DNA of 64,000 nt. Source: Epiperipatus broadwayi. Lineage: Eukaryota; Onychophora; Udeonychophora; Euonychophora; Peripatidae. A model generated the notes under the pieces. The model saw nothing but the letters and a program-made list of their open reading frames with translations, was not told the origin of the DNA and searched no databases. The position numbers were made by a program, and so were the translations under genes. Below, one piece after another: positions 34,975 through 46,255 of this stretch (positions within the stretch are counted from its first letter, which is position 1; each line of letters begins with the position of its first letter). The stretch covers positions 5,880,794-5,944,793 of the forward strand of contig JAQFVV010000072.1 of the NCBI GenBank assembly GCA_028023455.1. The letters run 5' to 3'.

Positions 34975-35105
34975 AATATATTAATAATTTTTATTAGTCA
35001 TTCATTAGACTAGAGATTATCCACTTAATGGATAATATTTCTGTAGTTTTACTACACCATTCTCATACAAGGTAGAACCTGGTTTCTATCCTCTTTTTTC
35101 AGGTA
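34975..35105 (+). repeat. Direct repeat copy 2
   Basis: CATTCATTAGACTAGAGATT, ATGGATAATATTTCTGTAG, CCATTCTCATACAAGGTAG and ACCTGGTTTCTATCC match copy 1 at 34130. A weaker relative (TTAATCATTCATTGGGCTAA) lies at 510-560. Confidence 0.75.
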
Positions 35106-35329
35106 ATATTAATTAGTATAATTTATAGCTTCTAAACAGGGAATGAGAGGAAGTGTTATTACTTCATGTGGGAAATGTGAGGTATTTGGCAATTTAAATA
35201 CCTTGATAGTTTTATAAGTAGATATGCTAACTTAGATGTTGATGTAACATGGAGTCCAATGTGCCACTATTGAATTAACAAGTCAAAAGTTTGGATGTTT
35301 TATTACAGAGAAATGACTATTGCAACTAA

Positions 35330-35745
35330 ATTATCTATATAGAGAGCTATTATTTAACCTATTTTATTGTATGGATATGAGATTTCAATAAGAAAGTTCA
35401 GTATAATTTTTAAAATATAATGATAAGATAATAAGTCCAATCACAATATAATTCAGTTTTGAGGATGTCCATTTGTTAATATAAAATCACGTCTTCATTG
35501 GATTGGTCATGTAAAATTAATGAACAAGATTTCCTAAAAAAGTGTTTTATGGTGAATATGACCACGTTTTTAGGAAAGAGGTAGAACCTATCGATATCAT
35601 AAGGATTATCTCAAGGACATTCTAAAGAAATGCAAGGTCATTTATTTTAGTTCGGAAGACACAGTCGAGATTGGAATACCTTGAAGGGCTAAAGATTGAA
35701 CAAGGTGTTGGAAGTATTTCAGAAATAAAAGTTTTCTATATAAGT
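35330..35745 (+). mobile_element. Decayed RTE-like 3' coding fragment
   Basis: Translations in shifting frames give LLYGYE-like sequence, then LHWIGHVKLMNK and a KKCF-VN-T-FLGKR segment, corresponding to the C-terminal block LRWxGHVxRMxxxRLPKxxLYGE and GxRxxGxxxxRxKD of many RTE-type LINEs. Numerous stops. A lineage different from the 6.3 kb RTE. Confidence 0.5.
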
Positions 35746-36184
35746 TAAAATATAGCACCCAAACATCAAATAAACCGAAAACTGGAAGCATATTCTAAAT
35801 TACAAAACTTATCTCTGATATAGTATTTTTTAAATCGTTTTTTCAGGAGGGGGGGGTAGAATGGAAGTATTAATTTGTGAATGGCTGTTCCTAAATATAC
35901 ATTGTATATTAATTAGCTTCAATAAAATTACAAAAAATTTAAGGTAACCCATTATCAGTAACAAAATAATAATTACAATAAAATTATATACATATAATGT
36001 ACATATACTTCATATGGTTAAATTTCAATCATAAAATTTTTTTTTGTAGTGTTGTCTTTTTTATAAAATCAATCTTAAACAGAATTGACATAGTCAACAA
36101 AAATAAATAAAAAGATACTTAATACATCAAACCAGGCTTTTATTCCATATGGAAACTTATCAAGATGTTTCCTCTTTTACAATA

Positions 36185-36720
36185 GCATGATGTGATGCAC
36201 TGTGACTTTCTCCTTATATGGAATCAGGAATCTCTCCGAAACTATGCCCAGAGAAACCTGTTAGCCACATTGATTTCCCTTTCCATTCCCCACCTCAACT
36301 TTTCCCATATTCTTCTTTATCCTGCTTTATCCCATTTCCACAACATAATCTTTGTCAACTCCATGGCCTTTATATCTAAAACCCCCTTATCTTCTTCAAA
36401 ACCCAGCATAAAAATAAGTCATTTTCTGTATAATCACCTTGTTCATATTTATTCTTTCACAACTTCATTATTTATACCCTTTCTGCTTTCAGACATTTAC
36501 ATTCAATTAACAGATGGCTAATATTTTCTATGCCTTCCTTACACAATTTGCATACTAAATCACCAATATTTTTCCATTTGTGTGTATAATCCCTTGTTGC
36601 TAAAGATCCCATTCTAGTCTTAAACAGTAAACTACTTTCCTTGCTATTATCATAAATTAACTCACACCCAATATTCTGTTTACTTCTATAAAGATTTAAA
36701 CTTTTTGTACTCTCCATGAC
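36185..36720 (-). mobile_element. LINE-A 3' fragment, antisense
   Basis: Minus frame 36472-36723 encodes KSLNLYRSKQNIGCELIYDN, MGSLATRDYTHKW and GDLVCKLCKEGIENISHLLI-EC with an intact CxxC...HxxxxC motif. The 3' end at about 36185 is the complement of CACAGTGCATCACATCATG. The start of the piece (near 36720) is a 5' truncation. Confidence 0.85.
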
Positions 36721-37010
36721 CAACTACCTACAGCAACTCTACCCAATTGACATTATTTACATTATATTACAATAACCATAATTAGTAAAATATATATTTA
36801 TAAAAATGAATAAACTTTGAAACTTATTTCAATCCTTTTATTTTTCAGATTGATAAGACAATCTACAAAATAATATTTTTAATTATAATTCTAAAGTTTC
36901 TAATAATTCAACAATACTTACTATAAACCCACCCCTAAATATACTGGACCTTTAACTACCTTTATACAATTGTTTAAATTGTCTTGACTATACAAAATTT
37001 CATATTATTT

Positions 37011-37075
37011 TCCTGGTAACTCCGGGATAACTGCTTGTAAGGCAGCTGTGCTAACCAGTCAGCCACCAACGCTTG
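37011..37075 (-). mobile_element. SINE-V, 3'-truncated copy
   Basis: Minus strand TCAAGCGTTGGTGGCTGACT, GGTTAGCACAGCTGCC, TTACAAGCAGTTATCCCGG: A box and anticodon arm are present (loop CTTACAA), the B box is missing. Confidence 0.7.
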
Positions 37076-37483
37076 ACTAGTAAAATATTGTAATAAGTTT
37101 TTATGTTTATTCATTTATATATATATATATTATTAATAACGTTTATTTAACCGAACAAGAAGCAATTGAAGCTTCCAAGGAGTTATATAACGTTTGCAAG
37201 TTTTTTTTTTCTATTTGTCAGTATATCTTTCATTTACCTCAACATCAGCTATTAATTATGTTTATTGTAGTACTGGGTGAAGTTGCTTTACAGTAATTAG
37301 ACATGTGATTGTAAAAATGGAAACATCTCGATAAGGTTCCAATATTTGACACATTAAATAAATTTTTATTTAATTTTAGTTCTTTATTTTAATTTTTTTT
37401 AAAACTGATTATTTTAAACGCTATACATGTGTATATAATTGAATATTTATAAATACAGTAATCAGATATAATTTTAAAATTTT

Positions 37484-37575
37484 AACCACTTAGGAGCGAT
37501 TTTGACTATCCTCGTAGTCTTTGAATGTACTGTGTACATTCAATGTGATCTTTAAGCTTGATGCGATTTGTGGAT
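37484..37575 (+). repeat. Short dispersed repeat shared with 60384
   Basis: TTAGGAGCGATTTTGACTAT then CCTCGTAGTCTTTG resembles CTAGGAGTGTTTTTGACTAG then CTTCGTAGTCTTTG at about 60394. The match is about 34 bp with few differences. Confidence 0.6.
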
Positions 37576-38089
37576 TTGTAATATTGGGAAATACTAGAGA
37601 AACAGTGTTCTCATTTTTTTTTCTCAATTGATTTTAATCTCTCTATTTTAATGTTGTTAATCTATAAAAATCTAATCTGGATAAATAAGTAATAATATGA
37701 CCAAAATTTTCTTTACAGTATGATTATACTTTGTCTTTTATATCTCTCCAAAATAGATCAATTTCAACTCCATTAATAATTTCTTAATATATTTCCCCTA
37801 CACTGTTAATATTTAATTATAGTTTTTGTTATGATGTGACTCACCACTGTATTTCACGCCATCTCTGTAGGATGACTGTGGCATCTGAATCAAATCTAAT
37901 AGACTAAACCTCAAATTGACAAGACCTTTCCAGATGTGCATCCTAGTTATGGGAATGGTCAAAAAAACTAAAGATTTATGTTGCTAAATACACTAGATAA
38001 AAGAAGGCTTGTAATACTAAACAGATGTTAACCATTTTGTTGCTTCCAATGAATTCTTTGATTCAGATTGATTACACCAAATTATGAAT

Positions 38090-38400
38090 TTTTCTTAGGA
38101 AAATAGATTTACAGAATCTTTCATTGTTCTTATGAAAATTTTTTGACATACTGCAGTTAAAATGAGCTTTGAGGAAACTGAATGGTTCACATCAGCAAAA
38201 GAGTTAGATATTACTGCATCTGGTCATTCTTTTATATATATTGTTTACAAAAGGTTTCATTATTCTTATGAGAAATTTTAATATTTTGAATTTGAAATAA
38301 GCTTTGAAGTAACTGAACAGCTCACAATGGAAAAAGAATTAGACAAGATTATATATGGTTATTCTATTACTTATATCTTATTTAATAAAAAGACAGATAA
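38090..38400 (+). repeat. Diverged tandem duplication, ~140-bp units
   Basis: TCATTGTTCTTATGAAAATT ... GAGCTTTGAGGAAACTGAAT ... GTCATTCTTTTATAT is followed by TCATTATTCTTATGAGAAAT ... AAGCTTTGAAGTAACTGAAC ... GTTATTCTATTACTTATAT. Both units keep the order but differ at many positions. Confidence 0.65.
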
Positions 38401-38499
38401 GATGAAGACATAACTTTATCATAGCTATTCACCTTGTGCCCTGAATGTGAATAAGAAACAAGTCAGATCAGATGAAGATGAACATGGATTCAGAATGAT

Positions 38500-38960
38500 A
38501 GAAAAAATATTATATTTTGATGACCTATCATTTCCAGTGCTTGAATGCCTTAAGATCTCCTAGGCGGCATATTATATTGTTACATTACTCCATACTTATG
38601 TTGAAAGTCAAGAAAACATAAAGAAATATAGGAAAATATGATTAAACTCAAAGAAAACAAACATAATATTTATTAGATAACTTCAATAATGGTGATTATG
38701 AAGGTCTAGAAGTAGTTGGCAGTTTTTGCTTCCTTGAATTATTATTTAATTGGAACAAAAAAATCAGGGAAAAAATTTTGATTGCATGAAGACATGTCTC
38801 TAAAAGTGAAGAGTAGAATTGTTCAAATGCTCGTGTTTTTAGTGACTTTGTATGGATGTGAAAGAGTGATACTGAAAAAAAGTGTATTAATGTTTTGAAT
38901 TGTGGTGGTAGTGAATAGTTTTGACAGTTTCATGGGCAGAAAATGTTTGATTAGATAAGA
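38500..38960 (+). mobile_element. BovB-like RTE 3' coding fragment, decayed
   Basis: NNGDYEGLEVVGSFCFLE (near 38687-38740) and VKSRIVQMLVFLVTLYGCER (near 38797-38856) correspond to GDYEGIEVVDKFCFLGS and the VRLVKAMVFPVVMYGCESWT-type block of BovB-like RTEs. Then LNCGGSE-like sequence parallels ELWCWR. It may be the far end of the same remnant as 32560-34015, separated by later insertions. Confidence 0.65.
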
Positions 38961-39057
38961 TCTAATGTCATGTTTGAAGTGCAAATGATTGGGCTAAAAT
39001 TATCCTACTTTGATCATTTCAAGAGTTAATCTGATGATGCAATGATAGAATCTGCAG

Positions 39058-39115
39058 TTTAAGGGTCATGGCCCAGTTCTGTTACTTCTGGTATTTGAAC
39101 TTTTTATGAACCCTA
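39058..39115 (+). mobile_element. SINE-3 tail fragment
   Basis: GGTATTTGAACTTTTTATGA-ACCC matches the tail of SINE-3; the head is not recognisable. Confidence 0.45.
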
Positions 39116-39382
39116 TCTCTTTCTCAGATTCTAATGACTTATGCACATGCATGTGTTAAAATCTCATGCTGAAGGCAATTTGACATAATTAGGCTACACT
39201 GATCAAGCAATACTATAGGATCACCAGCAGTATTACTTATTTTTGCTTGATTCCTCTAAACATAATTTATTTGATAATTTATAGGGTAGATGAGCACAGA
39301 CTTTTACATGACTCATCACTCACTACTCTATCTCATATCACTGATACACTTGAACACGTATATGTCGAAAAGATAAATAATC

Positions 39383-39450
39383 ACCAATATATATATATTT
39401 TATACTAAACCAGCAATCATCAGTTGGTCCAGACTATCATCTCCATACAA
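39383..39450 (-). ncRNA. Decayed hammerhead ribozyme (HHR4)
   Basis: Minus strand: AGTCTGGACCAA, an intact CTGATGA (complement of 39417-39423), a weak helix II (TTGCT-GGTTT-AGTAT) and AAAA replacing GAAA. Upstream sequence (ATTGGCTATCTTAATATATA on the minus strand) is shared with the flank of HHR3, so this is the same repeat family. Confidence 0.65.
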
Positions 39451-39795
39451 ATATGCAATAAGTGCTCAGATATATATTAAGATAGCCAATCTTCATACTT
39501 TAATAGAAAGGCTTCAATCCACTCCAAACTCCAACTCTTCAACCATACATCCAATTGCAAATCTGATGATGGAACATTCAGGTATATAATAATTATGTAT
39601 TTCAGTTACAATTTATTTGAGAAATTCAATATTTAACATTATATTCTAAACTTTAATGATTACTTTATAGCATCAAAGTATATACCATTTATATAATTCT
39701 GCCCTTCATTTGATCATTGTGACCAGTAATGGAATCCTAATTTTTCCATTAATATTAGTAATAATTTTATTTTTCTTATTGAATTCTCAAATCCA

Positions 39796-40768
39796 TGTAA
39801 TATTAATGTCATTTATGTTTTTTATTATCTTTTACAATGCTTTTTATAACCCACTATTGACAGTTTTGATTACCCAAGCAATCTTCTTCAGAATGATAAC
39901 AAACACAATACAATTATATAAATACAAATATACATGAACATATAATTTTACATTATATATATATTCTATCTTGTAATCATTATTTATATGCCCACATATA
40001 TCTTATATACATCTCTATATAATTATTATCTTTTTATTTACTATACATTTTAACATTTTTTATATTCTATATTTATTAATCAACATTTCCTATAATCATA
40101 CATATATTATTTTTATTTCATTTATTTTTTAAATATTTAATTCTAACATTATATATTCATTTTTTTATATTTTACATTATTATTATTATTATTCATTATA
40201 TACATTGAATATGTATAATTTTCTTTAACCTATAGTATTATTTTTTAACATAGTTTTTATACCTACACTATGTTAAAAATATTATAGGTTATCAAAAAAT
40301 ATTATAGGTTAAAAAAAATTATACGTATTCAATGTTAATATAATGAATAATAATAATGTAAAATATAAAAATATGAATATATAATGTTAGATTTAAATAT
40401 TTAAAAAAAATTAATAAGAATAAAATATAAAATGAATGAAATAAAAATAATATATATATATGATTATAGGAAGTATTGATTGATAAATATAAAATATAAA
40501 AAATGCTAAAATGTATAATATATAAAAAGGTAATAATTATATAGAGAGGTATATGAAGATATATGTGGATATATATAAATAATAATTATAAGATAGAATA
40601 TATATATATATAATGTAAAATTATATGTTTATGTATATTTGTATTCATGTATTTGTATAGTGTTTGTTATAGTTCTGAAGAAGATTGCTGGTGCAATTGA
40701 AACTGTCAATAAGGGGTTGTAAAAAGCATTATAAAAGATAATAAAGAGCATAAATGATATTAATATCA
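39796..40768. mobile_element. Giant foldback/palindrome, copy 1 (973 bp)
   Basis: The left half (TTATTATCTTTTACAATGCT, CCACTATTGACAGTTTTGAT, TACCCAAGCAATCTTCTTCA ...) is repeated in inverse on the right (... TGAAGAAGATTGCTGGTGCA, ATTGAAACTGTCAATAAGGG, GTAAAAAGCATTATAAAAGA). Axis near 40262, inside AACATAGTTTTTATACC/TACACTATGTT. Nearly the whole element is paired. A homologous 871-bp palindrome lies at 58355. No transposase frame. The intron can therefore fold into a hairpin of almost 500 bp. Confidence 0.88.
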
Positions 40769-40844
40769 TATTATTAAGTCTTTATGAATTTTAGGCTTTG
40801 TTTATTACACACACACGAACATATATATATATATATTGTAACGT

Positions 40845-42480
40845 TTTTCACATCTTGCTAGGCCTCTATATGCAATAAAGTGTGAGAGTTGATCAAGTTA
40901 TGGAAAAGAAAAAAGTTTCATTTTTTTATTTCAAAGAAACATAACTATATTTCCTGATCAACTCAGCCTAGAATTGTTACGAGTACAATTGCGAGATGAA
41001 TAAGTTTTTAATTTTTAAATGAGGGTGCCAGAGTCATTAGACTCACTGATTCTGCGTCAAACATATCGTAACTCGTAAAGTAGTAATTGTACGATCGTGA
41101 TTAAAATTCCCATTAAGTAATAGAAGATATTTCCCTTTGACTTAAATAAGAAAATAAATCTACTTAGCAAAGGTAATTAATAAACTAATTTGAATCTAAA
41201 TAATCAAATCTAAAACTTAAATATAATAACATTATTAATTTTATATACGTACAATGAAAGTTATATTAATAATAAAGATTTATTCTAGCCCATCAAACAT
41301 TTAATATTTATGATAAAAAAATTATAATATTGGAAAGGATTATGCATAACGAATTTAATAATTTGATTCAAATATTTCTTCTTGAAGTAATAGCTAGTTT
41401 GTGTCTCTTATTTTTCTGTGGTAAGAGTTTCATTCATTACTCAGATCGCAAATCTTTAGATCAAAAAATTATGGGATAAACATTTCATTCAAATCTCAGT
41501 TCATAAAGCTTTATATAAAAGTTATGATCATTAACCTACCGGTAAGTTTGAAATTTAAGTAGGTAATTGATCATCCAATATCCAATCTTTCAACATGTAG
41601 TCTGTAGTAGTTTTTTTATTGTTTTTTTCCTTCCAAGTCTCCGATCGGTATTTAGGTAGAGCCAGGTGACAACTTGGGTGACTTTTCCGAGAGAAAGTGT
41701 CGGCAAACGATAGAGTTCTACTCACTCATTGAGAGTGGTTTCAGTTCATATCTAAGTGGACACATTTTATTATTTTTTTATTAAAAAAAAATATGAGGCA
41801 CCTCAAATTGCTCAACACTCTCTGGAAAAAACAGACAAAAACCCTTTTCCAACCTGTCAGTTCCTTTTATATCCCCAGATTCTTTTTAGAAGTTCTGCGC
41901 ATCTTTCTTTTACCTTTTGTTCTATTTTATAAACTTCTACACTATTTCTCATTTTTTTTACTAAGAAGTCTCTTTTCTCTTTATGAATTCCTCCTATCTT
42001 TAATTACCATTAGAAAGTCATTTCTGATAGCAATCTTTAAATTTGAAATTTCCTTTCACTATTTGAATCAATTATTCGGTATGCACTTTCCAATATCGAA
42101 TTCATTTTAATTAAATTATATAAAAAAAAATTAAACTTTCACTGTACGTTTTTCTTAAAACATTATATTACAAAAAAAAATTAATGATCGGGTTCCTTCT
42201 TTTTTATTTAAATGATATACGATATTAAATAGCAATTTGTATCGTATATATAAATAAACGGTACAATATATGTGTGTGAGTTATTATTAATTGAGTGTTG
42301 CACTTTCTGGCCTGCAATTTAAATTTACTATTCATATAAGATGGTGAACTGCAAGCAAATGTGGATTCATTTTGTCTATATTGCAGATTATTTTGATACA
42401 ACAGGGCACCGCATAAATATAGCTATTGTTCAGAGCTTAGAAATGTATTTATTCTGATTATTTATATATATAGATGAATG
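40845..42480. other. Unassigned intron sequence
   Basis: Starts TGTAACGTTTTTCACATC. No coding frame or repeat with a second copy was recognised. The 105-codon frame at 41793-42110 is F/L-rich and motif-free. Confidence 0.4.
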
Positions 42481-42538
42481 AATGGAATGTGCTACTTTGC
42501 ATATGTAAAGACTTTATCAGATTTTTTTTTTTTTTTAG

Positions 42539-42718
42539 GAATCTGAAAATAAAATAGAAGGATCTGATCCCAATCCACAAGCCAGCAAACCTGCGAAAGA
42601 TCCTAACGCCAGTGCCCACAGCAGTTCTGAACAGAAAAACGCAGACAATGCTTCGTCATCTATATATCCATCTTTCCTCATTATGTGGATAGTTGCACTT
42701 ATAACCACAATTCATTAA
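42539..42718 (+). CDS. Terminal exon of the mucin-like protein, GPI-signal-like C-terminus
   Basis: Acceptor is a long T-run then AG at 42537-42538; phase 0 continues from 31065. Fifty-nine codons and TAA (42716-42718). The first ~40 residues resemble the preceding exon (Pro, Ser, Asn, Lys; ASKPAKDPNASAHSSSEQ) and hold two N-glycosylation sequons (NAS at residues 23-25 and 37-39 of this exon). The end is NASSSIYPSFLIMWIVALIT-TIH: small residues suitable as an omega site, a short spacer and a hydrophobic run reaching the C-terminus with no basic cytoplasmic tail, as in GPI-anchored proteins. A very short single-pass anchor is the alternative. With the upstream exon this gives the last ~201 residues of a cell-surface or secreted-stalk protein of unknown identity. 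Confidence 0.85.
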   Translation, partial: ESENKIEGSDPNPQASKPAKDPNASAHSSSEQKNADNASSSIYPSFLIMWIVALITTIH

Positions 42719-42754
42719 TATGATGACTATGTGGACAGATTTGAATATGCTTTC

Positions 42755-42760
42755 AATAAA
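42755..42760 (+). terminator. AATAAA polyadenylation signal of the mucin-like gene
   Basis: AATAAA in TTTCAATAAATAATAAC, 37 nt after the stop codon; the first canonical signal downstream, implying a very short 3' UTR. Confidence 0.7.
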
Positions 42761-42779
42761 TAATAACAAAAATAGTCAT

Positions 42780-45230
42780 TAATAACAGGATAAACAAATT
42801 TATCTAACATTAACAATTATTTAAAATTAAAACTGATATAATAATCATTTATAAAAAAGCAAACTTAAAATATTAACAATATAAATTATTTCCCGATATA
42901 TTCTTTTGAAGACCTAGTGAAACAGTTGTACTTCATTAGAAAGTGCTTTGGTAAAGCGCTATCTACTGTATTACATAATAATTATTTTCAAAGAATCGTT
43001 GTATTACGATTTTTTTAAGTCTACGCTGCTCCACTTTAGAACTAACTAAAGCGATTGAGTAATAAGTCAATATTTTTCAAAGAAAGGGCAAGTTTTCGTG
43101 ACCAAATTTTTTTTATGAAACTTGCTCCATTGGCATTTAACTTTTCCTAAACTACTGCAATTGCATCTAACGTGGAGGGGGAGGGGGAAGAAGGGGGGAA
43201 GATCCTTTTCCAAGTATTCTATATGAATCATAATCGTGATAGATCCATATTAAATCAAATTTGCTTTATTACATATATTTTTAAAAATCTGTTTATATGC
43301 AAGTCTACACAATCTTAGAAGAATCGTCTTATTCTTCCCTCGTCTTGTCGCACTTGCTATCCCCCTCCCATCTCCCTGGTTTTCTTTTAAAAAAATTGTT
43401 ATTATTTTAAAGTTTTCTAATAACAAAAGAATATTTAAATTCATTTTTGACTATATTTTCAATATAGATTAATTATTAGTTATAGCAGAATTATAACTGA
43501 ATTGGATTTGGAAAAAAAATGGATTCAATATTTCAACTATCATTTCGCAATCTTTTTTAAAAATAAGAAGTTGCTGAAAATGGTGAATCATTAGTTTATA
43601 TAAACAATAAATGAATATTTAAAAAGATTATAATTTGATTTAAAATTAATAGCCATCTTAATAAATAAAAAAAATCAGATATAATCATAAAGGAGTAAAA
43701 ATAAGGGAAAGGTACATTCTAATTTGTACTAAATGAAAAGCTTTAGTTAGTTGTAGTAGTGACATCTAGTGGCAATTTTTTAAAAGAATAATTTGTCTTT
43801 CAATAATTAATATTTGGTAAACTTTTTTTTAAAAAAATTAAATATTGTATACATTTTAAAATATAATTAAATTTATATTAATTCCTGTATGTTTTAGTTA
43901 AATACAGTAGTGTTTATTTTCAGATTTAATTATTAATTATAGAAAAAAAAAAACTTATTAGTAATAGAAAAATATTTCTATTGTAAAAATGTACTGTAAT
44001 TGCAAATCACAATTAAATTTAAAACCAACAACTGTATTACAATTTAAAGAATTTTTTTCTTCTAAATAACAAATCATTATATATCGTATATAAAATATTC
44101 ATATATGATTATTAGCTGATATATATAATAATCAATATTCAATTTACAAGTGCTGCGATTCTTACGAGTACTTAATGACAATCATTATTAATATAAATAT
44201 TAACGATTATTTAAAAAAAAAATATTAGGCTAGAAGTTACTGTATTATTTTTAGCCCACATATAAGCTTTAAATTTCATTAAAGATCAATATATATCTCT
44301 TTGTATTAAATACAAACGCATGGTATTATTAATCCCATTTCCTTTACCCTACGCATGCGTAATATTTTAGATATACAGTACAGTACTGTATTCTAAAACT
44401 ACTAATTTACTTCTCATATTTCAAATAAATAAATAAAAATATCAGAATCAAGACAGTGCAAAAATGTGTGTTATAGGTTGTTGCAATGTGTTTGTTTATT
44501 CATTAGAAATATGAAGTAGAATTGTAATTTTAAAGTATATTTGTAATAATTATATATGATGAAAGTAGACGTTATACATAATAAATAAATGTAATGATTG
44601 TAGATAGTGTATATAATAATTATATATACTCATACATTAAAAAAAAAATTTCAAATTTGTAAACATTGTTTTGATTAACATTTTCATAAAAATGAAAAAA
44701 AAAAACAGCATTATTGTTAATGAATTTAATTACATGAAAAGTTAAATCATTGACTTATATAATATGTAAAAAAAACCCTGCTTAAATGAATTTAATTTTT
44801 ATATTACACTTCAATAATACTGTAATTTGATTATTAGAGATTAAAAGCTCAAGATTAACTGCTCAAATTCTTTGAATTGTTACCCTATTTGTAATTTTTA
44901 TAGAATGTTATTAAAAATCATTTTCACCTTTAACTTTTTGTATCATTTTTGAAAATCATTACATGGTATACAAATGTATAGGCTAAAAAATTATGTAGAA
45001 GAAGAGAATTTTCAATATGAGCAAAACCTATTCAATATCTTGATAACATGACAATCGCTTGCGATGTTAATTGCTACGAGATTCCTAATAATACGCAAGC
45101 CCAATAAATTCATTAAATAATAAACTCTTTATTTCCTTACAATTTAATATTTTCATTCCATAAAAGATTTATAAATAAAAGGCGTATAAATTTGATTTTT
45201 TAGTAAATCAATTTTTTACATTATTACTAA
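42780..45230. other. AT-rich intergenic stretch without recognised features
   Basis: No gene, RNA gene or family repeat recognised. A G-rich strand run at 43171-43200 (GGAGGGGGAGGGGGAAGAAG then GGGGG) is locally unusual. Confidence 0.5.
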
Positions 45231-45239
45231 AAACTTTAT

Positions 45240-45540
45240 TACAATTGATCAGCAGTCGTCTTTAAAGACTTTATAGTAGTGTTTTGTTCTATTGTGTCAG
45301 CCACTTGGGGATGCTATTTCTTGCTAAATTTCTAGAAATACGCCATTCCTATAGCTGCAACCAAGCAGATAGCTTTCTTTCTATGATAAAACACAGAAAG
45401 ACTCTGTTTATTTGGCTGCCGGCTACCGCTGTGGCTTTTTTCTATGCTAAAAGCATAGAAAAATGCCTTCATTGGCTGCCATAGTTGCTTGTGTTACATG
45501 CTTTATCGTAATGCTGGGGTGTCTATTTTACTACAGTATC
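45240..45540. other. Complex block with two stem-loops, unidentified
   Basis: Less AT-biased than its surroundings. Contains a 12-bp hairpin at 45437-45463 (TTTCTATGCT-AAA-AGCATAGAAA core) and a related weaker one at 45378-45399 (TTTCTATG ... CACAGAAA). GGCTGCCGGCTACCGCTGTG and CATTGGCTGCCATAG repeat the TTGGCTGCC word. It could be part of an LTR or MITE, but no termini were identified. Confidence 0.35.
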
Positions 45541-45574
45541 ATGTGAGGGCATGTTGACTGTATTGTGTCTAAAT

Positions 45575-46160
45575 AATTGAACTTTTCGGATCCATTGATT
45601 ACTCTAGCTTGCTGTGCATGTGGCTATACATATAGTGAATTTTGCCTGTTTTAAAATAGTTATACACAAGCATAAGAAGTGATGTTTATTGGCTTAAAAC
45701 TAAGCCTGCCTAATAGGATAGTGGAGGCTATGGTTATTAAAGGACCAAAGACACCAAAATGTATGGGTGCTGAACTGAATTCAGACCCATATGACTATAT
45801 AAGCTAATGGGCTTGAATTGAAAACATTAAGGTGTTTTCAGTTTAAGACTCATAGTTTTGTAGTTAAGTGGAGATAAAAGGTGGCTGCTGGAGGGTTGCA
45901 TTAGATCCTAAGATCTAGTTGCAGTGCTCTCAGATCAAAGGCTACTCACTGACGAAGGCCACAAGCCAGAAACTAGTCTGGGGATATTGGATGAGTAGGC
46001 ACTAGATAGGGATTTTATACCAAAGCCTTCTGGCATCCATTGATTACTCTGGTTAGCACAAGGTGGCACTACTATATGGAGAGTTTTGCCTGTTTTAAAA
46101 CAGTTATACACAAGCATAAGAAGTGATGATCATGGTGATGTTTATTGGCTTAAATACTGA
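45575..46160 (+). mobile_element. Hammerhead-family tandem copy (~444-bp period)
   Basis: A partial unit (from CCATTGATTACTCTAGCTTG to TTTGCCTGTTTTAAAATAG, 45594-45656) is followed head-to-tail by a full unit: GGCTTAAAACTAAGCCTGCC, CACCAAAATGTATGGGTGCT, CAGACCCATATGACTATATA, GGTGTTTTCAGTTTAAGACT, GGTGGCTGCTGGAGGGTTGC, hammerhead-like core (CTGACGA at 45949-45955, GCCACAAGCC, GAAACTAGTC, TGGGGA), ending again at TTTGCCTGTTTTAAAAC (46085-46101). The two TTTGCC points are 444 bp apart. Only one core lies in the region, because the first unit is truncated. Confidence 0.82.
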
Positions 46161-46255
46161 TTTACCAGTGATAATGAAGGCAATATAATTATTGTGCAAA
46201 GAAATCAGGCATGGTAATTGAACAATACACATTGGCAATAGTTTGAAAGTTGCTT

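Larger units (their letters stand above)
31066..42538 (+). other. 11,473-bp intron packed with repeats
   Basis: Inferred intron between the two exons: GTAACT at the donor side, a T15 run then AG at the acceptor (42522-42538). Both splice sites keep the frame (phase 0). It contains a BovB-like RTE remnant, hammerhead-family elements, LINE-A and RTE tails, a truncated SINE and a 973-bp palindrome. A small intermediate exon cannot be excluded without transcript data. Confidence 0.7.

Noticed and set aside
39710-39937. 75-codon hydrophobic frame
   Set aside because: Lies partly in the arm of the large palindrome and reflects its AT-rich repeats.
40845-41000. Solo LTR beginning TGTAACG
   Set aside because: No matching terminal CA end, no TSD and no second copy could be identified.
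43165-43205. G-quadruplex in a G-rich run
   Set aside because: Only three clear G-tracts of three or more are evident in GGAGGGGGAGGGGGAAGAAG plus GGGGG; a fourth would need an irregular split, so it is left as composition.
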